A stretch of DNA of 35,422 bases from a virus: IMG/VR virus record IMGVR_UViG_3300047552_002051, positions 1 through 35,422 of that record; one strand, written 5' to 3'. Shown here piece by piece: positions 14,134-21,032 of this stretch; positions within the stretch are counted from its first letter, which is position 1; each line of letters opens with the position of its first letter. The notes under the pieces were generated by a model that was not told the origin of the DNA, ran no database searches, and saw only the letters and a list, made by a program, of their open reading frames with translations. The position numbers and the translations under genes were made by a program.

Positions 14134-15282
14134 GGTCAAAATAGCGTTAGCCAGCCAAAAAGCATGACCAGTGCTTAAGTCAGGGTGATTTTTACTAATG
14201 TACCTTTGCAATAGTGCCTTAGTACCACAAGTATAGACCAAAGTATCGTTCAGGTAGCACTCATACTTACCATCCTTTGTGACCTTAAAGTAAAAGTAGC
14301 CTTGAGGGTCACACACAAACCCCCCAGTGCTAGGTCTGTCCCAATCATACACATGGGCATTTATACTTACTATGGTTAGCTTTCGGTTATCTAATGTTGG
14401 AAACCACTGGTAAAAGCAATAGGCTAGGGCTTGAGTGTTCATTAGCCATGCCCTGCCAATATCGTGTGAGCGAAAGATAGCTGTCAACTCGTTGTCAAAG
14501 TAATTTAGCTGAGTCAGACAAGGTATGCCCGCAGGTTCACCCCCCGAGGTACACTGGTCTAGTAGTGTCACTACCCTTTGAGTGCTGAACTCTACACCTT
14601 CTGTTATCTTGTGCAGTTGGGGCATTATCTTTTGACCATAAGTGTAGCTAACACCAGGGTCACTAGGGGGGTCTGCTAATACCCATTGGGTAAAATACTC
14701 TTGCCAATCAGGTAGAGGTGGGTTAGTTAGGGTTACTACTTGGTTAGTCAGTGCTGTAAACTTGCGGTCTGCATAGTGCTTACCTTGGGTCAATACCTTG
14801 TGCATTAGAGATTGCTGATATCTGACATACACATCAGAATTGCCGCCAGCATTATTACTCGGGGGGTACTGCAATGCTGCCTTAGTAAACCCTGTTGGTA
14901 CTGCCAAAGGTTCAACAGGTAAGTCAAAAGTGACACTGACTGCAAGCCCCGACCCCTTGATTGCATCATAAGCGGCTTTAAAACTTTGGCTAACCAGGTC
15001 ATAGCGAGTTAGGGCTAGTAGGTAAACACGGTCTACTAGAGGGTTACTGGTAATACTGTTGAGTAACAGTTTAACGCCTGCCTCTGCATTGTACAAAGTC
15101 CCTTTGGCAAGTAAGTTGGGTACAATGTCCCAGTCAAACCTACTAGGCTTACTCCAACCTGTCACCAATATAGCATAAGTCCCATTGGTACTAGGCTGGG
15201 GGTTTGGGTTTACTTGAACATAACCATTACCGTTGTTTGGCGGACTATCAGAAACTGTCACTAAACTGTCAACACTATACAT
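14128..15282 (-). CDS. Archaeal-type thymidylate synthase-like protein with DUF4346-like tail (384 aa)
   Basis: ATG 15282 is chosen over an upstream TTG (15303). Residues 37-120 (YAILVTGWSK..., NAEAGVKLLLNSITSNP) resemble the MtrA-like domain seen beside archaeal TS. Residues 240-315 carry the TS core: catalytic Cys255 in IPCLTQLNYFDNEL, phosphate-binding FRSHD (about 270-274), the dUMP-selecting Asn near 282 (AWLMN) and the HVY near 310. An Asn rather than Asp there fits dUMP as substrate, so TS or dUMP hydroxymethylase. The end (GFVCDPQGYFYFKV...ALLQRYIS) looks like DUF4346. The tmk gene lies upstream in the same strand group. The residue-level assignment is by eye. Confidence 0.65.
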   Translation of the reverse strand: MYSVDSLVTVSDSPPNNGNGYVQVNPNPQPSTNGTYAILVTGWSKPSRFDWDIVPNLLAKGTLYNAEAGVKLLLNSITSNPLVDRVYLLALTRYDLVSQSFKAAYDAIKGSGLAVSVTFDLPVEPLAVPTGFTKAALQYPPSNNAGGNSDVYVRYQQSLMHKVLTQGKHYADRKFTALTNQVVTLTNPPLPDWQEYFTQWVLADPPSDPGVSYTYGQKIMPQLHKITEGVEFSTQRVVTLLDQCTSGGEPAGIPCLTQLNYFDNELTAIFRSHDIGRAWLMNTQALAYCFYQWFPTLDNRKLTIVSINAHVYDWDRPSTGGFVCDPQGYFYFKVTKDGKYECYLNDTLVYTCGTKALLQRYISKNHPDLSTGHAFWLANAILTL

Positions 15283-15323
15283 GGTACTAAGGGGGTAGCT
15301 CAATACTACCCCAGTAAGGTTTA

Positions 15324-15509
15324 CTATTTGGCTGATAACAGGAGTTGGGCTAAGTCATGCTTATCGCCACAATCAACAAATTCATCAAACTGTTTACGAG
15401 CTAAAGTTAGCTGATGAGAGCGGTAATAGTAAGCATTGCTCAACTTAACGTCACCTAGTGCTAAGTCAATAGTCAGCTTACCACCCGTGTTGTCAAATTT
15501 TAGGGACAA
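15324..15509 (-). CDS. Small beta-strand protein whose true start needs a frameshift (61+ aa)
   Basis: The longest clean frame starts at TTG 15509. Better start signals lie at ATG 15549, which has AAGGA upstream and overlaps the preceding stop (ATGA), but that frame ends after 18 codons. Removing one A from the six-A run just after that ATG would fuse it to this frame (MKNCVTTATLTFTLSLKFDN...). The reading frame remains open across the gap. The body alternates strands (GGKLTIDLALGDVKL) and ends in a helix. Function unknown. Confidence 0.45.
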   Translation of the reverse strand: MSLKFDNTGGKLTIDLALGDVKLSNAYYYRSHQLTLARKQFDEFVDCGDKHDLAQLLLSAK

Positions 15510-15545
15510 AGTGAAAGTTAGCGTAGCTGTTGTAACACAGTTTTT

Positions 15546-15839
15546 TCATAGTTTTCCTTCTATCCAAATATCGTGGACACTGGCTCTTACACGGCTTATC
15601 AACTCAACTTGACTACTGGTTAAACCTAACTCATGGACTTGCGTACCATCCAGTAAGGTACAAAAGGCGTTAATAATATCATACACTGACAATCCCGTAT
15701 CCTCCACTATGATGCAATCAGAGGGTAGTAGCAACCCTGCTAATAGGTCTGATATCACCTCATTGGGGGTTGTCTCGCTATCCTTACAGTAGTCCTCTAA
15801 AGCCCTTTGTAGCTCGGTAGGTATTTGTACTAGCAGCAT
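15546..15839 (-). CDS. Ribbon-helix-helix-like regulator with acidic C-terminal part (97 aa)
   Basis: The first 40 residues, LLVQIPTELQRALEDYC then TTPNEVISDLLAGLLL, show the strand-helix-helix pattern of RHH proteins. The remaining 55 residues are an extra domain (DIINAFCTLLDG, SSQVELISRVRASVHDIW). It overlaps tmk by 10 bp upstream and the next gene by an ATGA. An RHH protein inside a nucleotide-metabolism operon could autoregulate it. Confidence is limited because the first strand is short. Confidence 0.5.
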   Translation of the reverse strand: MLLVQIPTELQRALEDYCKDSETTPNEVISDLLAGLLLPSDCIIVEDTGLSVYDIINAFCTLLDGTQVHELGLTSSQVELISRVRASVHDIWIEGKL

Positions 15840-16339
15840 AGTCTTTTTTCCTTAAGTTGGGTTAATAGTTGCGAGTAAACCATATTTTGGGTTAAGTTAG
15901 CGTTAATTACAATATCCCACCCTAGTTGATGGTAGCCATTAATTAACTCTTGCTTTACCCCTAGACTAGCCAAGTCGTACCCTAGTGGGTCAACCTCAGC
16001 CCTAGCTATGGCTCTATCTAGTGACACCTGGGCAGACACATCTAGCAGTATACTGATGTTAGCCATAGGTAGCCTGTTGGCTGTCTGTAGGTACAGGTTT
16101 AGCGGCATCCCATAAACCAGGCTACTAGGTAGGTATCGGTCAAGTACCCAATCCTGGTCAGGTGTAGGTGGGTTTTCTATCAGGTCATAAGCCATAGCCA
16201 ACTGTAAATTATGGTTAGCTAGCTTTTGGTCAAGGTCATAGGGGTAGTGTCGGTAGGTGTACCCTAGCTCAGTAGCTAACCTTTTAGCTAGGGTGGTTTT
16301 ACCGCTACCATCAATACCCTCGATAACAATAATAGTCAT
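15830..16339 (-). CDS. tmk: Thymidylate kinase (dTMP kinase, 169 aa)
   Basis: The P-loop GIDGSGKT (8-15) follows the hydrophobic strand TIIVIE. DRYLPSSLVYG (67-77) matches the DR(Y/F) substrate motif of TMP kinases, and SLDRAIAR supplies the lid-type arginines. The enzyme phosphorylates dTMP to dTDP with ATP. At 169 aa it is shorter than the bacterial enzyme (about 205-215 aa), mostly in the C-terminal part. It overlaps its upstream neighbour at TAATG and lies beside the thymidylate synthase-like gene, so together they would make dTDP. Confidence 0.85.
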   Translation of the reverse strand: MTIIVIEGIDGSGKTTLAKRLATELGYTYRHYPYDLDQKLANHNLQLAMAYDLIENPPTPDQDWVLDRYLPSSLVYGMPLNLYLQTANRLPMANISILLDVSAQVSLDRAIARAEVDPLGYDLASLGVKQELINGYHQLGWDIVINANLTQNMVYSQLLTQLKEKRLCC

Positions 16340-16782
16340 TAGCTAATAGCTCCTAAGTACAAATCTTGAGTAGTAAGAGGCATAACAGACTTAGCGTAGT
16401 CCCCTAAAGTCAAAACCTCAGTCTCAACTAGGGTGGACAACTGGTAACGGTTACGGTACTCTACCTTGTAGTAGCCTGACTTAAGCCGAGTGGTGATTAC
16501 TTTGACCTGTGACTCTAGTTTACGCAAGCTAAGGGCATAACGCACTGCCTCTAAGTATTGGTTACGGTATTTGACCCATGACCCATCAGTTTGTGACTTG
16601 ACCCGCAGTGTGCCATCAATGTCTACTAACCACTTGCGTACCACTACTTTACCGTTAGCTGGGTTAACAGTGCTAATGTAACCGTGCTGAGTAGAGCAAA
16701 AGCTAACTCGGTGATTGGCTAACTCTACTGGCTGAATGGTTTGGCGGGTTTTGGTTAATGCTGCCCAAAAGATGTCGGTCAT
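16339..16782 (-). CDS. Hypothetical protein, first gene of the tmk operon (147 aa)
   Basis: The gene has a consensus promoter and an AAGGAG ribosome binding site, the best expression signals in the window. The protein is basic and strand-rich (GYISTVNPANGKVVVRKW, KSGYYKVEYRNRYQLSTLV) with a Leu/Ser C-terminus. No catalytic motif or membrane segment is visible. It may bind DNA or RNA, given its charge, but no family is recognised. Confidence 0.6.
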   Translation of the reverse strand: MTDIFWAALTKTRQTIQPVELANHRVSFCSTQHGYISTVNPANGKVVVRKWLVDIDGTLRVKSQTDGSWVKYRNQYLEAVRYALSLRKLESQVKVITTRLKSGYYKVEYRNRYQLSTLVETEVLTLGDYAKSVMPLTTQDLYLGAIS

Positions 16783-16808
16783 TGGTCTTTCTCCTTTGCT
16801 ATATCTCG

Positions 16809-16837
16809 ATTATATCCTAGCTAGTCTCAACTGTCAA
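16809..16837 (-). promoter_or_regulatory. Strong minus-strand promoter TTGACA-17-TATAAT
   Basis: TTGACA (16832-16837) and TATAAT (16809-16814) are both consensus and 17 bp apart. The downstream bases match the promoter at 10133. It drives the tmk operon. The -35 box lies about 20 bp from the palindrome at 16859 that faces the portal gene. Confidence 0.8.
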
Positions 16838-16858
16838 CCCCTAACTAACATCGGGTAC

Positions 16859-16871
16859 TACTAGGGTAGTA
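16859..16871. promoter_or_regulatory. Perfect palindromic operator in the divergent tmk/portal region
   Basis: TACTAGGGTAGTA lies between the minus-strand promoter and ATG 16889. A TAGTAT box just downstream (about 16876-16881) could be the portal -10, placing the operator across its promoter and giving a leaderless or near-leaderless portal mRNA. Confidence 0.55.
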
Positions 16872-16888
16872 GCAGTAGTATAGCAGTA

Positions 16889-17905
16889 ATGTCAATATTA
16901 AAGTCAGAGGTTGCCTACCCTTATTACCCAGGCAAGTATAGCCTATACCCCGAGTACACTAACCTAACATCAGAGGCAGAGTTACGTCAGGTGCTTTTTG
17001 ATGGTAAGGTCATAGAGTGCCTACAGAGTTTACTGGGGGAGTTGTTGCAGTACCCCTTGAGTAACCTAGAACCTAAGTCAGGCAAAGACCAACTAGAGAC
17101 AGTGATGCAGGTCACAGATAGCCTTGACCTTAATCACATCGCCTTGAGTGTGGCTAGTGCCATGATAACGGGCTACTCTGTCAGTGAGCTAGTATGGGGT
17201 AAAGTGGGTGACAAGTTGTTGCCTACTAAGTTACTGCCGAGAGACTTAGAGGTACTTAGGTATCAGTTTAGTGACCCTACTAGGGGGGTAGTGCCATACC
17301 TTTGGGTAAGAGGTCAGGAGATAGCGATACCACCTCGTAAGTTCATAATAACTAGATATTGGTCGATACCCAATAGTGACCCTTATGGTAATGGGCTAGG
17401 AGAGGCATTGTATCCACTGGTCAAGCTTAGGGGTCAAGCTATCCTAGACTGGGGTAAGTTTAGTAGCACCTATGCCGAGCCAGTTAGGGTAGGTACTTAC
17501 CCTGTTAATGCGTCAGATGAGGAGATACAGCAGTTTAATAAGTTTATCCAAGCTTTGGGTACAGCTAGGGCTGTTACTTTGCCAGAGGGTTTTACTGTTG
17601 AGTACATTGACCCCCCCAAGAGTACCACAGGGCTACAGGCTGACCTTTACAACACCATCAATCAAGATATTAGCCTACTGATATTAGGTGAGGCTACGGC
17701 AGGCAAAACAGACCCTGGAAATAAAGCAAAAGATACGGTTAGTGCTGACTTAAGGTCTACCAGAGCCAAGATGTTAGGCAGGTTACTCACTGACACCCTC
17801 AATACTACCCTAGTAACTTGGATACAGCAGTTAAACTACCCCCTATTGCCACCTTGTAAACTGGCTTTTGATTATGGACAAGTGGAGCGACAAGTACCTC
17901 AATAA
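16889..17905 (+). CDS. Phage portal protein, DUF935/Mu gp29-like (338 aa)
   Basis: The portal signature includes a crown/stem region with GYSVSELVWG and RKFIITRY, then DPYGNGLGEALYPLVKLRGQ and GTYPVNASDEEIQQF. This matches DUF935 portals, which form the dodecameric ring through which DNA enters the head. At 338 aa it is shorter than the usual 450-520 aa, mainly at the C-terminal barrel. It overlaps the next gene. In Mu-like phages TerL lies upstream on the same strand; here TerL is downstream and convergent. Confidence 0.85.
   Translation: MSILKSEVAYPYYPGKYSLYPEYTNLTSEAELRQVLFDGKVIECLQSLLGELLQYPLSNLEPKSGKDQLETVMQVTDSLDLNHIALSVASAMITGYSVSELVWGKVGDKLLPTKLLPRDLEVLRYQFSDPTRGVVPYLWVRGQEIAIPPRKFIITRYWSIPNSDPYGNGLGEALYPLVKLRGQAILDWGKFSSTYAEPVRVGTYPVNASDEEIQQFNKFIQALGTARAVTLPEGFTVEYIDPPKSTTGLQADLYNTINQDISLLILGEATAGKTDPGNKAKDTVSADLRSTRAKMLGRLLTDTLNTTLVTWIQQLNYPLLPPCKLAFDYGQVERQVPQ
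17803..17815. repeat. Dispersed palindrome TACTACCCTAGTA inside the portal CDS
   Basis: Exact copy; encodes N-T-T-L-V-T near the portal C-terminus, in the usual codon phase. Confidence 0.75.
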
Positions 17906-18203
17906 GTTGACAGAAGGTGACTTACTCACCCAGTACCTAGCTACCCGGCTAGTAGACTTGGCTAGGACTAATCTGCTGACTAGCTCCAATATGGATGGTA
18001 GCCCTATGACCACCAACAAAAATACAGGCAAGCCCCTGATTGACACTGGGGCTATGCTAGGGTCTATTGCTAGGGTTGACTCAAGTGCTGTAGTAAATGT
18101 CCCCTATGCTGCCAAGGTACAAAGTGAGACTGGTAACTACTTTATCACTAAGCCACCGGTAGCACTACTAGGGGGGTGGCTAGAAGACTTCCTTAGTAAA
18201 TAA
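17874..18203 (+). CDS. Virion morphogenesis/gp10-like protein (109 aa)
   Basis: ATG 17874 is preferred to TTG 17868. The motif PLIDTGAMLGSI followed by VPYAAKVQSETG is shared by Mu gpG-type and HK97 gp10-type proteins, which act in head-tail joining or head completion. Its length is typical for the gp10 group. It overlaps the portal gene by 32 bp and converges with the TerL gene, sharing 11 bp at the ends. Confidence 0.65.
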   Translation: MDKWSDKYLNKLTEGDLLTQYLATRLVDLARTNLLTSSNMDGSPMTTNKNTGKPLIDTGAMLGSIARVDSSAVVNVPYAAKVQSETGNYFITKPPVALLGGWLEDFLSK

Positions 18204-19395
18204 TCTTTGCTTGACCCAACCTGTTACTGCTAGGGTGTTGCTGTCCTAGTTGGGTAACTTGCCATTGCCTAATACAATCTAGCTGTTGACTGCTAGGCGT
18301 TACCCCTACTGGTACACTTGTGGTGATACTGGGGTAGTAGTCGGGTATTGGCTTAGTAGGTACTAGGGTAAGCTGGTATGGCAGTAGTGACTTGAGACCA
18401 GGGGTAGTAGCGATAGGATGGTTGGTATACAGCGTGTTAACATATGGCAACTCTTTGAGTCTTAGCAGTAGGTCATTGAGGGTATCGCAGTCTACTAGGT
18501 GGGTACAACAGTGTTGGTGAAATAAGCCTAGAGTTCCATTGTACCAAAGCCCACTACTGGGTGGGTAGTCAGGTGGTGTGTGAGTAAAGGTCACGTTAGA
18601 TACAGAGTCAGGGGGTTGTCCCTGGTAAAGAGCTAGCCAGTCATACTCGGTACAACTTCGCTTTATTTCCAATAGCCTGCTTTGGGGGTAGAACTCGGGA
18701 AACAATGCGTCACCCAAGTTACGCTTTAAAGGGTCACTGCTAGGGTCTGTACAGAGGGCGGGTAAGTTGATGTACTCCCACCCTAGTTCTTCGGTAACGA
18801 TGCCAACCAAGTCATCAGAAGTCCACCTAGTCATCAGTATTATTACACTACCACCAGGTAACACTCGGCTAAACAAGGTACTGCCAAAGAACTCCCTAAC
18901 TACCTTCTTAAAGGCGGGACTGTGGGCTTCTTGACGGTTCTTAACGATATCATCGATAACCATTAGGTCAGCCCCAAAGCCCGTAATAGCACCACCTACA
19001 CCTACCCCCTTGTACCTACCATCTGACACTGTACGCCACTTAGAGCCACTCTTGCCGTCACCTGTTGGTACTGCTAGGGGATACAGGTACTTGTAGAGTG
19101 GACTGCTCATTAGGCTTCTAACGTCTACCCCAAAGTCAGAGGCAAGGTCAGCCCCATAACATATCTGCATTACTTGAGCATCAGGCTTGCGACCAAAGTA
19201 CCAGGCAGGCAGGGCTTTACTGATTATCTCTGACTTGCCGTGTCTAGGTGGTATACTGATGGCTAACCTAGCATTGCCCTCAAGCAAAGCATTCTGGATT
19301 TTACTGCATAGGTATCGGTGGACTAGGCTAGTAACATAATTAGGGTTGGTGGCTCCAATAAATGCTAGCAGGTTATTGTCTATTACGTCTTTCAC
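18193..19395 (-). CDS. Terminase large subunit ATPase, nuclease domain not recognisable (400 aa)
   Basis: The GTG start is at 19395. Walker A is PPRHGKSE (49-56), Walker B is LMVIDD (144-149), and the coupling motif is LMTRW (188-191). The ATPase domain ends at LYQGQPPDS (about 257-264). In TerL an RNase H-like nuclease with several acidic residues should follow, but the last 135 residues (many Pro, Thr, Gln and Ser; YPPSSGLWYNG, TNHPIATTPGL) show no such motif. The motor translocates DNA into the prohead through the portal. Cleavage may be supplied in trans (PD-(D/E)XK at 21172, HNH at 33364) or by a diverged fold. Confidence 0.8.
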   Translation of the reverse strand: MKDVIDNNLLAFIGATNPNYVTSLVHRYLCSKIQNALLEGNARLAISIPPRHGKSEIISKALPAWYFGRKPDAQVMQICYGADLASDFGVDVRSLMSSPLYKYLYPLAVPTGDGKSGSKWRTVSDGRYKGVGVGGAITGFGADLMVIDDIVKNRQEAHSPAFKKVVREFFGSTLFSRVLPGGSVIILMTRWTSDDLVGIVTEELGWEYINLPALCTDPSSDPLKRNLGDALFPEFYPQSRLLEIKRSCTEYDWLALYQGQPPDSVSNVTFTHTPPDYPPSSGLWYNGTLGLFHQHCCTHLVDCDTLNDLLLRLKELPYVNTLYTNHPIATTPGLKSLLPYQLTLVPTKPIPDYYPSITTSVPVGVTPSSQQLDCIRQWQVTQLGQQHPSSNRLGQAKIIY

Positions 19396-19407
19396 AAGTT
19401 ACTCATA

Positions 19408-19425
19408 GGACGCTAAAGCGTTAGC
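19408..19425. repeat. Inverted repeat CGCTAAAGCGTTAGC
   Basis: A short stem-loop sequence that shares GCTAA-NGCN-TTAGC with copies near 6219 and 28397. It lies just upstream of the TerL start. Confidence 0.4.
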
Positions 19426-19461
19426 TTTGGTATACCCCTAGTACCCCACCCTAGCATAAAG

Positions 19462-19478
19462 AAAACCCCTGACAAGGG
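19462..19478 (-). terminator. Minor terminator between the repressor and TerL
   Basis: On the minus strand CCCTTGTCAGGGG forms a four-to-five-bp stem followed by TTTTC. It lies downstream of the Xre-type gene, which would uncouple it from TerL. Confidence 0.4.
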
Positions 19479-19530
19479 TCAAGGGTCTAGGTACATCCAC
19501 AGGGTTCTCAAGCAAGGTTAAGAACTATCT

Positions 19531-19914
19531 CTATTGTAGCATACTTTTGAGTTTAGTGGCTACCTTTATGATTCCGGGTTTATTGGTGGATGCTAGCAAC
19601 TCCTCTAGTAGCTCAATAGTAATGCAGTCAGGGGTCACATTAAGCTTACCTGCTAAGTAAGCCTTATCTCTGGCTATTGTGTCCCCGGGGTCGGGGCTAG
19701 AGGTGACTTCTGGCATAAATAGGTAATCTAGGCTACATTCTAGGGTTTGAGCCAGTTGAATGGCAGCTTGCAAGCTCAACTTACGTCTACCTGATAAGTA
19801 GGATGCCAGTGTGTCATACTTTATACCTGATGTTTTTGATAGGGTCTCTATGGTTAGACCCCTGACTTTTATTTGGGCAAACACTTTTACTAACTTATCT
19901 CGGTTATCACTCAT
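19531..19914 (-). CDS. Xre/Cro-CI-family transcription regulator (127 aa)
   Basis: MSDNRDKL at 19914 is chosen over an ATG 33 bases upstream because AAGGA precedes it and a -10-like box (TAGAAT, 19938-19943) sits over the upstream ATG. The HTH is LTIETLSKTSGIKYDTLASY then LSGRRKLSLQAAIQLAQTL, the usual five-helix Xre domain. A C-terminal half of 60 residues (CITIELLEELLAS, GIIKVATKLKSML) may oligomerise. It is the most likely lysogeny-type repressor here, although no divergent cro gene is seen. A TGT-rich inverted repeat lies in its promoter. Confidence 0.75.
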   Translation of the reverse strand: MSDNRDKLVKVFAQIKVRGLTIETLSKTSGIKYDTLASYLSGRRKLSLQAAIQLAQTLECSLDYLFMPEVTSSPDPGDTIARDKAYLAGKLNVTPDCITIELLEELLASTNKPGIIKVATKLKSMLQ

Positions 19915-19951
19915 GGTTCCTTGATTATGTTTAATCCATTCTAACACAGTT

Positions 19952-19965
19952 TGTTCAAATGTACA
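19952..19965. promoter_or_regulatory. Inverted repeat in the repressor promoter
   Basis: TGTTCAAATGTACA is self-complementary at 10 of 14 positions and lies just upstream of the -10-like box of the Xre gene. It could be the repressor's own operator and is unrelated to the dispersed 13-bp palindrome. Confidence 0.35.
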
Positions 19966-19992
19966 CCAAAACCAGAGTAGTGGTTACTCCGG
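19966..19992 (-). terminator. Terminator after the zinc-ribbon gene
   Basis: On the minus strand GAGTA pairs with TACTC, flanked by CC/GG, and TTTT follows. It lies just downstream of the stop at 20011. Confidence 0.55.
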
Positions 19993-20016
19993 TAGCTTGG
20001 TGTCTGGTGCTTATGG
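19992..20016. repeat. 25-bp inverted repeat, left arm
   Basis: The 25 bases here are exactly the reverse complement of 21105-21129. The arm includes the stop codon of the zinc-ribbon gene. See the right arm for the segment enclosed. Confidence 0.85.
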
Positions 20017-20610
20017 TGTGGTAAAGTTAGTGTTGCAGTCCTTACACTTAAACTTGAGTGACCCTTTGGCAGAGTTACAGTTAGGACACTTACCAGATTC
20101 AAAGTGAGCTAAGATAGCCTCTAACTCGGGGCTAGGTGACTCTTTAAGCCAATCTTCCTTTGTCCGGTTCTCTAGCTCAACTAACTTAGCATCTACTGCC
20201 TCATCCGATAATGTCACCCACTGACCATCTACCAGGGTACTACCCCAGTTGTCACAAATAGTGAACCATTTACCGATTGCCTCTGACTTACTCAAGGGTA
20301 CTACTGGTAGGCTATCTCGGTATGCCTTCTGTAACTTACAGTAAGCTTTGTAGTCCGATTCTAGGGTACTCTTAAGAGGTGATAAGCTAGGGTCTACTAC
20401 CATAGTACCGAGGTTTTGCAGTAGTAGGTCAGGGTAGTCAAACTCTTGAGTGTCACCTAGTAGGTTAAACAGGTCAACCAATAAGTTATTGTGGGCTAGT
20501 ATTAGCTCAATTTGTGCCTCTGTGTGACCCATAGTAAGCTTATCTACCCAAAAGCACAAGGGTTCGGGTAAGGAGTTAGTCCAATTCTCGTATCCAATGA
20601 AGTCAAACAT
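20011..20610 (-). CDS. Hypothetical protein with C-terminal zinc ribbon (199 aa)
   Basis: Residues 1-165 are acidic and helical (TEAQIELILAHNNLLVDLFN, SDYKAYCKLQKAYRD). The last 27 residues hold CPNCN then CKDCN, a four-cysteine zinc ribbon. Such ribbons serve DNA, RNA or protein contacts in phage regulators and replication proteins. It lies within the 1.1-kb segment bounded by the 25-bp inverted repeat, with a terminator directly after it. Family not recognised. Confidence 0.6.
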   Translation of the reverse strand: MFDFIGYENWTNSLPEPLCFWVDKLTMGHTEAQIELILAHNNLLVDLFNLLGDTQEFDYPDLLLQNLGTMVVDPSLSPLKSTLESDYKAYCKLQKAYRDSLPVVPLSKSEAIGKWFTICDNWGSTLVDGQWVTLSDEAVDAKLVELENRTKEDWLKESPSPELEAILAHFESGKCPNCNSAKGSLKFKCKDCNTNFTTP

Positions 20611-20639
20611 ATGTTATAATTGATGTGTACTTAGGTTAG

Positions 20640-20665
20640 CCCCTGCTGATAACAGGGGTATTTTT
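20640..20665 (+). terminator. Plus-strand terminator-like hairpin without a plus-strand gene
   Basis: CCCCTG (20640-20645) pairs with CAGGGG (20653-20658), followed by TATTTTT. A TATAAT box lies on the same strand at 20615-20620, so a tiny transcript of about 40 nt is possible. No -35 box is seen. Confidence 0.4.
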
Positions 20666-20670
20666 GTGTC

Positions 20671-20871
20671 TTAGTTGCCGTGAACGTCAAGGTTAGGGTT
20701 TTGGGATTCCTGCCAATCAGTCCAAACATCACTCTCATCCTCAAACCAAGAGGGCTTTTGAACGGTTACTTCCTCTCGTGTCTCATCATTGACCCAAATA
20801 GAGACATAATACCTGTCCTCTAATTTGGTGTGACCTGTTGAGTCAAAATCGTTATATCGAATAGTTTTCAT
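20671..20871 (-). CDS. Small acidic hypothetical protein (66 aa)
   Basis: The start at 20871 (MKTIRYNDFDSTG) lies two bases after the stop of the RHH gene upstream, so the pair is probably coupled. A longer frame up to 20943 exists but overlaps that RHH gene. The protein is strand-rich, then acidic and tryptophan-rich (SWFEDESDVWTDWQES). Its pairing with a DNA-binding partner recalls a two-gene antitoxin or anti-repressor unit, but no toxin family is recognised. Confidence 0.5.
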   Translation of the reverse strand: MKTIRYNDFDSTGHTKLEDRYYVSIWVNDETREEVTVQKPSWFEDESDVWTDWQESQNPNLDVHGN

Positions 20872-20873
20872 AG

Positions 20874-21032
20874 TTAGGCGGTTAGGTAAGGTTGTAGGGT
20901 CTCTCTGATGAACTCTGATAAAGTTATGTGACGTTTTGAGCATAGGTCACATAAGGTGTTGTAATCGGAATCACTAACCACAGTGGCGACTGTCTTAGTT
21001 AGCTTAATTGGTCTAGGGTGATATTTCCTCAT
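20874..21032 (-). CDS. Ribbon-helix-helix protein (52 aa)
   Basis: ATG 21032 gives a strand (LTKTVATVVSDSDYNTL) and the helix pair CDLCSKRHITLSEFIRETLQ, the RHH arrangement ending in the usual SEFIRE(T/A)L helix. Two cysteines in CDLC are unusual. The gene lies inside the inverted-repeat segment and upstream of the 66-aa gene. It is likely a DNA-binding repressor of its own operon. Confidence 0.6.
   Translation of the reverse strand: MRKYHPRPIKLTKTVATVVSDSDYNTLCDLCSKRHITLSEFIRETLQPYLTA

Noticed and set aside
5386-14877. Template/variable repeat pair of a diversity-generating retroelement
   Set aside because: The 23-bp repeats are short, not adenine-biased, and no reverse transcriptase is present.
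20872-20943. N-terminal extension of the 66-aa gene
   Set aside because: It lies in another frame over a convincing RHH gene (20874-21032).
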